Assembly (NCBI GenBank): GCA_038043285.1 | Contig: JBBTCJ010000166.1 | Location: forward strand, 1-24,651 | Reading direction: 5' to 3' | DNA length: 24,651 bases | From: JBBTCJ01 sp038043285 | Lineage (GTDB): Bacteria > Planctomycetota > Phycisphaerae > UBA1845 | Part shown: positions 9,701 through 14,955 of the stretch, in pieces | Layout: every line of letters begins with the position of its first letter | How positions within the stretch are numbered: the stretch's first letter is position 1 | Notes under the pieces: generated by a model | Told to the model about the DNA's origin: nothing | The model's input: only the letters and a program-made list of their open reading frames with translations | Database searches by the model: none | Program-made: the position numbers and the translations under genes

Positions 9701-9828
9701 TTTTGAAGCGGGCCTATTCGTCGCGGACAATGGTCAAAGACGAGCAGACGCTTTTGATTCTCGTGAAGCCGAAGATTCTCATCCCAGCCGAACAGGAAGA
9801 ACTTGCGTTCCCGTCGTTCGGCAAATAG
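6739..9828 (+). CDS. PilQ/GspD-family secretin with long N-terminal repeat region
   Basis: Outer-membrane secretin, the exit pore of type IV pilus and type II secretion systems; PilQ is likely from the PilM neighbourhood. From the TTG the protein has 1029 residues. A signal peptide occupies about 1-28. A helical TPR-like and coiled-coil region runs from about 30 to 420. An N0/STN-like domain follows at about 449-550 (KPISVDFVDDPLKEVVARLI), then an N1-type domain from about 609 (LNTIINLIKETVAP). The secretin core ends with VPDGGTLLLGGQ near 956-967 and closes with PILKRAYSSRT and LLILVKPKILIP. A Gly/Pro-rich insertion of about 110 residues (about 705-815) sits inside the core, with another glycine run near 924-935. 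The TPR front end is unlike proteobacterial PilQ, which has AMIN domains there. Secretin identity is sure; PilQ versus GspD is inferred. Confidence 0.9.
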   Translation: MRSLTSQRLAAFVSVLVLSVVVAVPTRAADDTETLNRAVKLFNDRDYLGAQELLTGLDRAKLSSAQQSQRDDYLNRVQTALRMSEKALRDLEDAETALEEKETDRAAQLIASVLTNEYAPDAVREAALSHQKKIAAGASLPKVQGAIASAPAALPPAAPKGFTPDDSARAKMLSDQAAEAVRGGKLEEAERLYQAALEAVPGYPEAHEGLRELASRQEVMSGTRAEALIDRIRREDQIRWQRTVAEYRDVEQQIRNLITNEQFDEANQAAVRAKQVVEAGKQYADPASKYESLRGEVEALAEFVQTEERSYHTRKVEETRRQIEEQRAARLREDTENRQRQVEALMSQAAQHRKDGDLDAAIMVLKHVTVIDPKYEPARWMMDDLDELRSFREGRQARDEFYRETRGALNEVEKAKIPWHVELKYPSNWPEIIASEHRGGPGAGARGKLFAALDKPISVDFVDDPLKEVVARLIESRNLNLYVDWKDLKLAGIEPSTPIMLQLPREISLKRALTEITKQAGAGTADVGFEIIEDMIKIATRETLDKETFAVVYDVTDLLMEIPYFNDSPMRDLVDANERALSGSNARPSTKPSEEQRDADDDETEPKPERTARLNTIINLIKETVAPQSWRDRGGTVGNINEINGQLVVTQNSAGQRQITDLLGSLREQRAVQVAVEARFVTVSSHYLEELGMDIDLTLNGGNAGYDYVPGAGGPSIDPVTGAPLLLPRTFSRLGFTPNTPALGTGTGRTPLTVPQPYGQPFLIPQQQGGNGSQLTPVPLRTGHLGFTDPSGIGSDVPGSFAGNTLGPAFSLFGSFLDNIQVDFLIRATEADSRTTVLTAPQLVLFNGQRSWVAVTIQQNFVSTLNPVVQQGAVAQAPVTGVIDSGAVLDVTATATADKRYVTMTLRPGVTRLLDLQTIPFSGGAAGGGFGGGGTALTAFIQLPTLSSHRVQTTVSVPDGGTLLLGGQKLASETEVEAGVPVLSKIPILKRAYSSRTMVKDEQTLLILVKPKILIPAEQEELAFPSFGK

Positions 9829-9853
9829 CGCGGCGGACGTGACAGCGTACCGC

Positions 9854-10855
9854 ATGATCGACGTTATCAGCTCCGCGCGGCACCGCACCGATGGGCTTTT
9901 TTGGCTCCTCTCCTGGGTTCCGGTACTCACGTTGGTCCAGGTTGCGCCGGCCGCTTCCGACCAGCCCAACGACGGGCCATCCCCAAAAAGTGCGCCGACA
10001 AGCATCAAGGACTTCGCACCCGGCGTGCATATTGACTGGGCAAATCGCGCCGTCGAGATTGACGCCAGGGTCGTGCTACGCAGCGGTCCACTTGAACTGC
10101 TTGCATGCAGCCCCAAGACTCGTGAGCACGAGAGCATCCTGGTTGTCGACGCCCGTCCGCTGCACGTTTATCAAGCCCTGGGCCTGATCGGCTTGGCGCC
10201 GGGTTCTCCCTCGCGATTCGACGAGGCCTCGCGGAAGTCAATCCCTCCGTCCGGCGAACCAACCGTGGTGGAGGTTCGCTTTCGTCTCGCCGGCGGCGAG
10301 CAAACCGTCCCGGCTGAAAAATGGCTGCTCGACGTGAAGACGAAGCAGAGTCCCGAATCGCTCAACTGGGTTTTTGCCGGCTCGAAAACGCTGGAAGACG
10401 GACGCTTTCTTGCGGACCTCGACGGAACCGTCGTCTGCGTGGTGGACTTCGATTCAGCCTTGGTCGCGGTGGGAGAAACTCACAGCGCCGAAAACGATCT
10501 GCTCTGGGCGAATGCGAATGCCCAAACCATTCCTCCCGTCGGCACGCCGTGCATGCTTATCTTCCGAGCCAAGGCGCCGGCGGCATTGGTGATCGATGTG
10601 CGTCCCGACGGTTCCTTTCGCCTGGGCGATGAGGCCGCCGATGCGAATTCGATCGCCCAAAGGATCGCTGCAACGATGCCTGGGCAGGCGGAACGGCTCA
10701 TTCTGCGGGGAGGCGCCGCGGTCTCTGACGAGCAATTTCGCGCGGCCGTCATGGCTTTGGAAGCCGCCGGGCTGAAGGACCGGAAGATCGAAATAAACCG
10801 CCCCCCCCCTTCTTCGGAGCTACCGTCGCCGCCCGCTCCGGTTGAGAAACCCTAG
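9854..10855 (+). CDS. Secreted YdjY-domain protein with ExbD/TolR-like C-terminal domain
   Basis: A 333-residue protein from the ATG at 9854. A hydrophobic segment at about 14-34 ending APAAS acts as signal peptide or anchor. Residues about 55-190 match the YdjY domain of planctomycetes: GVHIDWANRAVEIDARVVLR, GPLELLACSPKTREHESILV, and DARPLHVYQALGLIGLAPG. The function of YdjY is not known. Residues about 246-315 (VIDVRPDGSFRLGDEAAD, then ERLILRGGAAVSDEQFRAAV and a helix ending in AAGLKDRKIEI) resemble the periplasmic domain of ExbD/TolR, without the ExbD membrane helix. The frame is also open to a TTG at 9803 inside the secretin gene with AGGAAG close by, and a GTG at 9839 is possible. I prefer the ATG because it gives a compact signal peptide, but the start is uncertain. 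It starts 25 nt after the secretin stop and is probably co-transcribed. Confidence 0.8.
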   Translation: MIDVISSARHRTDGLFWLLSWVPVLTLVQVAPAASDQPNDGPSPKSAPTSIKDFAPGVHIDWANRAVEIDARVVLRSGPLELLACSPKTREHESILVVDARPLHVYQALGLIGLAPGSPSRFDEASRKSIPPSGEPTVVEVRFRLAGGEQTVPAEKWLLDVKTKQSPESLNWVFAGSKTLEDGRFLADLDGTVVCVVDFDSALVAVGETHSAENDLLWANANAQTIPPVGTPCMLIFRAKAPAALVIDVRPDGSFRLGDEAADANSIAQRIAATMPGQAERLILRGGAAVSDEQFRAAVMALEAAGLKDRKIEINRPPPSSELPSPPAPVEKP

Positions 10856-10870
10856 CTTTTCCGACATAAT
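10842..10870 (+). promoter_or_regulatory. Strong sigma-70-like promoter for kdsD, nearly leaderless
   Basis: TTGAGA (10842-10847, 5 of 6) and CATAAT (10865-10870, 5 of 6) with 17-nt spacing overlap the end of the preceding gene. The expected start, about 10877, is only about five bases before the kdsD ATG at 10882. Confidence 0.6.
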
Positions 10871-10881
10871 GGCCGCCTGGA

Positions 10882-11925
10882 ATGAGGCCGCCTCGGGCAA
10901 CCCAACGACCCCCTGCGACAGCACCCTCAAGCGATATCCCGCGCGAGGAACTGATCTTAGCGCGTGCTCGCGCCGTGCTCCGGGCCGAGGCCGCCGCCAT
11001 CAGCGACGCCCTTGACCAACTGAATGGCTCATTTGTCGATGCGGTCGAGACCATCCTGGGCTGCAAGGGGCGGGTTTGCGTCACCGGAGTGGGCAAGGCC
11101 GGCTTGATCGGCGCCAAAATCCAGGCAACCCTGGCAAGTACCGGAACGCTCGCGTACGGGCTGCACCCCGTCGACGCGTTGCATGGCGACCTGGGAATGA
11201 TCCATCCGGACGATGTCGTCCTGGCGCTCAGTAAGAGCGGGAGTTCGGAACTGGTTGAACTCCTCCCCCGCCTGGCCGATCTTGGTTGCAGAATCATCCT
11301 ACTGACGGCGAAGTCCACGTCAGCCGCCGCCAAGCACGCCCACATCGTGCTGGACATCGGACAGACGCCGGAAGCCTGTCCCCTGGGCCTTGCGCCGAGT
11401 TCCTCGACGGCGGCGATGCTCGCCCTCGGCGACGCGCTGGCGTTGACGGTGATGGAACAGAAGTCGGTCCGTCCGGAACAGTACGCCAGCTACCACCCCG
11501 GCGGAGCGCTGGGGCGGTTCTTGATGAAGACACGGGAGATCATGCGCCTTGGTGCGGACTGTCCGACCGTCTCGGCGGAGGCAACGCTCGGCGAGTGCTA
11601 CAAGGCGATCCTCGATGCGCCGCGTCGCGCCGGAGCGGCGGGGGTCATCGACGCCGAGGGAAAACTCGTCGGCATCGTGACCCACGGCGACTTTTTCCGC
11701 CTGTTTAACTCGCCCCGACGACCGGGCGACGTTCCGGTGTCGACGGTGATGACCCCGTCGCCGAAGTGCATCCAGGCGGACGATCGGGTTATCGACGGTC
11801 TGCAACTGATGCGCCGCCATGCGATCGACGAACTGCCGGTGGTCGACGAAGGGCATCGTCTTGTCGGTATGATCGACATTCAGGATCTTCTCGCCCGCGG
11901 CTTTTCCGTTTTTGAAACCGATTGA
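10882..11925 (+). CDS. kdsD: Arabinose-5-phosphate isomerase (KpsF/GutQ family)
   Basis: Converts D-ribulose-5-phosphate to D-arabinose-5-phosphate, the first step of Kdo synthesis for lipopolysaccharide, in the cytoplasm. At 347 residues it is close to family length. The SIS domain (about 40-190) has TGVGKAGLIGAKIQATLAST, HPVDALHGDLGMIHPDDVV, LSKSGSSELVELLP, EACPLGLAPSSSTAAMLALG and YHPGGALGR, all family landmarks. Two CBS domains follow (about 215-275 and 285-345; VSTVMTPSP and HAIDELPVVDEGHRLVGMID). Compared with E. coli KdsD from memory, the Glu directly after the SxSG turn is absent and HPxE reads HPVD, so an active-site check is worthwhile. The first 25 residues are Pro/Thr-rich and probably disordered; no other in-frame start lies before the domain. 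No clear Shine-Dalgarno sequence precedes the ATG. Confidence 0.92.
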   Translation: MRPPRATQRPPATAPSSDIPREELILARARAVLRAEAAAISDALDQLNGSFVDAVETILGCKGRVCVTGVGKAGLIGAKIQATLASTGTLAYGLHPVDALHGDLGMIHPDDVVLALSKSGSSELVELLPRLADLGCRIILLTAKSTSAAAKHAHIVLDIGQTPEACPLGLAPSSSTAAMLALGDALALTVMEQKSVRPEQYASYHPGGALGRFLMKTREIMRLGADCPTVSAEATLGECYKAILDAPRRAGAAGVIDAEGKLVGIVTHGDFFRLFNSPRRPGDVPVSTVMTPSPKCIQADDRVIDGLQLMRRHAIDELPVVDEGHRLVGMIDIQDLLARGFSVFETD

Positions 11926-11963
11926 CGCCGCCGTGGACCGCCGCTGGTGAGTCCATCCCTCGT

Positions 11964-11991
11964 TTGACCGCTCGGCCGCGACGTTCATAAT
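11964..11991 (+). promoter_or_regulatory. Promoter giving a leaderless ECF sigma transcript
   Basis: TTGACC (11964-11969, 5 of 6) and CATAAT (11986-11991, 5 of 6) are separated by 16 nt. The ATG at 11998 is the seventh base after the -10 hexamer, the expected transcription start. No Shine-Dalgarno sequence is present. Confidence 0.55.
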
Positions 11992-11997
11992 CCGGCC

Positions 11998-12657
11998 ATG
12001 CCCACGCGCCGCGAGGAACCCGCGGATCGTCTCCTCCCGCCCGCCGGCCAGGTAGACGACGCCTTCCTCGTCCGATGTACGCTGGGCGGCGACGATAGCG
12101 CCCTTCGCAAACTCATCGACCGCTACGATCGACTGGTGCGGTATACGATCTATTCACTGGCCCGGGAGCGCTGCTTCCGCGATCCGCAATGGCTGGATTC
12201 CGTCGCCTCCGCGGTGTGGTCCGGCTTTGTGGATTCACTCCGCCGACTCGACGGAGAACTTCCCGCGTCTCCGCCGGCGTATCTGCGGACGATCGCCAGG
12301 AACAAGACCATCAGCACCCTTCGATCGGCCCAGGTCCAAGCGGCGTCGGAAGTAGGTGGGAGTACGGTCGATGAAGCGGAGCTTATGGCCACAGAGGAAG
12401 ACGCTCACGAAAGCGCCGCCCAACTTGAACTTCTCGAGCGCCTGGCTGATTGCCTTCAAGAACTCGACGACGACGATCGAACGGTGATTTCCCAGTTACC
12501 CAGGATTCTCGAACGCCGTTGGGAGGAGGCGGGGGCAGCTCTGGGCTTCAGCGAATCAACCCTGCGGTCGCGTTGGCCGCGGGTGTTGGAGCGTCTCAGG
12601 CGATGCCTTGAACGGAAGAACGGGTTCGCGCCGCCGTCGCCGCCCGGCGACAGATAG
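11998..12657 (+). CDS. ECF-type RNA polymerase sigma factor (plus-strand module)
   Basis: A 219-residue ECF sigma factor that would direct RNA polymerase to a dedicated promoter set. Region 2 is at about 34-112: ALRKLIDRYDRLVRYTIYSL, then PPAYLRTIARNKTISTLRS, the usual end of region 2. A short acidic linker follows (about 118-140). Region 4 is at about 147-206, with the helix-turn-helix EEAGAALGFSESTLRSRWPR. Region 2 is divergent: the common DAEDLVQEVF-type core is replaced by LDSVASAVWSGFVDSLRR, as in planctomycete ECF groups. It is followed after 59 nt by a single-pass membrane protein that is its likely partner. The start is the ATG lying where the promoter predicts +1. Confidence 0.88.
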   Translation: MPTRREEPADRLLPPAGQVDDAFLVRCTLGGDDSALRKLIDRYDRLVRYTIYSLARERCFRDPQWLDSVASAVWSGFVDSLRRLDGELPASPPAYLRTIARNKTISTLRSAQVQAASEVGGSTVDEAELMATEEDAHESAAQLELLERLADCLQELDDDDRTVISQLPRILERRWEEAGAALGFSESTLRSRWPRVLERLRRCLERKNGFAPPSPPGDR

Positions 12658-12716
12658 ATCGGAGAGCGGTCCGCGCCGGGCAGAGCATCGGTCGGCGGAC
12701 CGGCAGTTGATGAGTT

Positions 12717-13124
12717 ATGGGACTGGACCAGAACCAACACGATCCCGTCGAATTGCTGCTCGCCGAGCTTCGTCGCATGGAGGCTGCGGGCGTGATGCGG
12801 CCCTCACCCGTCGATCCGGTTGCGCTTTTGGATGCAACCGGGCGCCGCCCATTGTCCCGTCGGGTGCGGCACCTTCGCTGGATGGCGGCGGCTGCGGTGT
12901 TGCTGATTACAGTTTCTGCATGGACCCTGATGTTCCGACACCAACTACGGACGATTCGCAGTCAACGCGACTCGTTCATGATCGCATCGGCGTCCATTTC
13001 GGATTGCATCGTCGGACCGAGGGGCACGCTTCCCGGTCCGTGCCGGACCTACGACCTCGATCGTGACGGCGATGCCGATTTGGCCGACTGGCAATCCTAC
13101 CAAATTCACTTCGCCAACCGGTAG
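12717..13124 (+). CDS. Single-pass membrane protein with dockerin-like EF-hand tail, probable sigma partner
   Basis: A 135-residue protein with no named family that I recognise. A cytoplasmic part of about 55 residues ends in the basic stretch RRPLSRRVRHLR, then one membrane helix (about 56-73), then an exported tail, following the positive-inside rule. The tail has two cysteines (C97 and C109) and at 113-124 a complete 12-residue EF-hand loop, DLDRDGDADLAD, with acidic residues at loop positions 1, 3, 5, 7, 9 and 12 and glycine at 6. This is the calcium loop of type I dockerin repeats, but only one copy is present and the protein ends 11 residues later. Its position 59 nt after an ECF sigma gene and its membrane topology suggest an anti-sigma role. 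It has no ZAS zinc motif, so that is inference. Confidence 0.75.
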   Translation: MGLDQNQHDPVELLLAELRRMEAAGVMRPSPVDPVALLDATGRRPLSRRVRHLRWMAAAAVLLITVSAWTLMFRHQLRTIRSQRDSFMIASASISDCIVGPRGTLPGPCRTYDLDRDGDADLADWQSYQIHFANR

Positions 13125-13139
13125 CGAGGCATCCGACGC

Positions 13140-14162
13140 TTACTCGCCGACGTTGGCCGCGGACTCGGATGGGAAACCCGGTACAAGGAACGAATCGCTC
13201 CGATCGGTCGGCGTTTCCGTTCCTCGATATGCGCGTACGTTGCCCATGAGCCAGACGTTGTCTCGTCGCTCGCCGTAGAGCGGGGAGCGAACGAAGGAGG
13301 CATTGCCATCCACGGCCAGCACGTTTTGCCCGCGTCCGCGATGGGCGGGCGAATTGGTCCGGTCGGGGTCGAGCCGCGGATCAAACCGGGCATTCAAGAA
13401 GAGCGGATTCCGATCGGCTGCATAGGCGATCGCCGTGGTTGGGCGAAGGTTCGGCGACGGTCCCCCCAGGCTTAGCGTGTCCAGACTCACGTTCGCCGGC
13501 GATGCGAAATCCCGCCGTGTACCCGCCGCGTCAGCGGACATCGGATTTCCATGCGGATCGGAGGGGCAGACAAAGTCATTGGGCCTTGGCCCGGCCTTGA
13601 CCTTCAGCAACAGGTACGGATGTCTGCTGTTCGACGCGAATGCAGTCTGACCTGCACCGGGCAACCACGCCGCATCCGCCGGCCCGCCGGCAAACGGCAG
13701 CGCGTCGGCGAATAGGGCTTGGTAGCTGGTGACGCCACGGAAGATGGCCGCGAGATTCGAGGCGCAGGTGATCCGCTGCGATCGCTGGCGCAGCGCCGCC
13801 ATGCCGGGCACCAGTATTCCGAGCAAAAGCAGAATGCACGCCGCCACCGCCCCCAGGTCGCGTATCCTCGGGAATGGGAACGGGCGGCCGGATCCCTCCA
13901 GCCTCGCCGCCGGAGCCGATGCCCGCTCCGCCGATGCGGCTTCGCGGACGTGGAAAAGTACCTTATCGGCAAGGGCGGGCGACGTGTTCGCCGCGCGCCA
14001 CGAATCCAGCGGTTCCAGGATCCGACGAAGGCGATCGCTTTTCGCCCGCAGTTCCTCGTTGCCGAGACACTCCGCCTCAACTCGTGCCGCCGCCTGGGGA
14101 TCGAGCTGACGGAAATGCCAGTCGAGCAACTGCGATTCGTCAATGTGCGGCTTCGGTTCCAT
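13140..14162 (-). CDS. Anti-sigma-type protein fused to an H-X10-DG pseudopilin-like domain
   Basis: A 340-residue protein in two parts. Residues 1-80 are a cytoplasmic helical domain (DESQLLDWHFRQLDPQAAAR, a repeated length-and-acidic pattern) like anti-sigma N-termini, without the HxxxCxxC zinc motif. A membrane helix lies at about 103-123. After it comes QRITCASNLAAIFRGVTSYQ, then FVCPSDPHGNP near 197-207 and H274-RGRGQNVLAV-DG286. These three are hallmarks of planctomycete DUF1559-type pilin-like proteins (C-xNL after the helix, CPSD, H-X9/10-DG). The usual prepilin peptidase site cannot work here because the helix is internal. The start is 35 nt after the ECF sigma stop, with AAGG just before the ATG. 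A transmembrane anti-sigma whose sensor is a pseudopilin fold is the natural reading; the function is inferred. Confidence 0.85.
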   Translation of the reverse strand: MEPKPHIDESQLLDWHFRQLDPQAAARVEAECLGNEELRAKSDRLRRILEPLDSWRAANTSPALADKVLFHVREAASAERASAPAARLEGSGRPFPFPRIRDLGAVAACILLLLGILVPGMAALRQRSQRITCASNLAAIFRGVTSYQALFADALPFAGGPADAAWLPGAGQTAFASNSRHPYLLLKVKAGPRPNDFVCPSDPHGNPMSADAAGTRRDFASPANVSLDTLSLGGPSPNLRPTTAIAYAADRNPLFLNARFDPRLDPDRTNSPAHRGRGQNVLAVDGNASFVRSPLYGERRDNVWLMGNVRAYRGTETPTDRSDSFLVPGFPSESAANVGE

Positions 14163-14197
14163 ACCTTGTTCGTGGCGCGGCCTTCGCCCGTGCCGAT

Positions 14198-14803
14198 CTA
14201 CTCGTTGTTCTTCATCTCAGCCGCGACGGCCTCGCGGTATCGCTCGGCGAACGCGACCACCGCCGCGTGCAGCCGGCTCTTCACCGTCCCTAACGGAATG
14301 TCAAGAATCTCACCAATCACCTTGTAGGGAAACCGGTGGAAATACCCCAGGAGCAGAACCTCCCGCAACGCGTCGGGCATCTCCTCGACAACCGCCCGGA
14401 CGATGCTTCGCCGTTCGTCGGCCTCCAGTTCCTGATCGGGGGCGACCGACTCGCCGGAAAGAAGATGCACGAATCGCCGCCCGGTTTCCTCCTCATCCGG
14501 CAGCGTCGCATCGAACCCAACTTCGTGCCGGCGATTGCGCTTCCGCAGATAATCGCGAGCCTTGTTGGCCGCAATGGTGAACAGCCACGGTTTGAACCGC
14601 CGATGCGGGTCGAACCGATCCCCGGAGGTGTAGACTTGCAGGAACGACTCCTGCACTACGTCCTCGGCGGCGGCTGAGTCACCCGTGAAGCGCATCGCGA
14701 ACTGGTGAAGCTCCTGGGCGTGTCGGCGGACGAGAAGTTCGAAACTTCCCGCCTTGCCGGCGACGAACTCGCGCAGAAGCCTCTCATCCGTTGGCGCGTC
14801 CAC
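14198..14803 (-). CDS. ECF-type RNA polymerase sigma factor, RpoE-like (minus-strand module)
   Basis: A 201-residue sigma factor. Region 2 (about 20-91) has FELLVRRHAQELHQFAMRFT, AAAEDVVQESFLQVY and FKPWLFTIAANKARDYLRKR, all canonical. Region 4 (about 132-185) has MPDALREVLLLGYFHRFPYK and the helix-turn-helix IGEILDIPLGTVKSRLHAA. The only in-frame start is the GTG at 14803: a TAA lies six codons upstream and no other start codon intervenes. The nearby ATG at 14811 is out of frame. It is co-directional with the anti-sigma/pseudopilin gene 35 nt downstream, forming a sigma/anti-sigma operon. No Shine-Dalgarno sequence precedes the GTG. Confidence 0.93.
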   Translation of the reverse strand: MDAPTDERLLREFVAGKAGSFELLVRRHAQELHQFAMRFTGDSAAAEDVVQESFLQVYTSGDRFDPHRRFKPWLFTIAANKARDYLRKRNRRHEVGFDATLPDEEETGRRFVHLLSGESVAPDQELEADERRSIVRAVVEEMPDALREVLLLGYFHRFPYKVIGEILDIPLGTVKSRLHAAVVAFAERYREAVAAEMKNNE

Positions 14804-14809
14804 CGCCTC

Positions 14810-14815
14810 ATTGTA
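14810..14815 (-). promoter_or_regulatory. -10 element placing transcription start on the sigma GTG codon
   Basis: TACAAT on the minus strand (5 of 6) ends at 14810, and the GTG start at 14803 is the seventh base after it, so the message would be leaderless. No convincing -35 is present at 16-18 nt. That could mean an alternative sigma factor or autoregulation. Confidence 0.4.
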
Positions 14816-14955
14816 TCCTTACGCCCGCCGACAGCCCACGGTTCACAACCGTCCAGGGTTCTGCGTCGCCCGAGTCCTGGCGGCGGGATTATCGGCGGTG
14901 GTTAGACGGTTCGGACCCTAGCGGTGGTTCCGGCGGACGTCGGCGCGGGTTGCAC

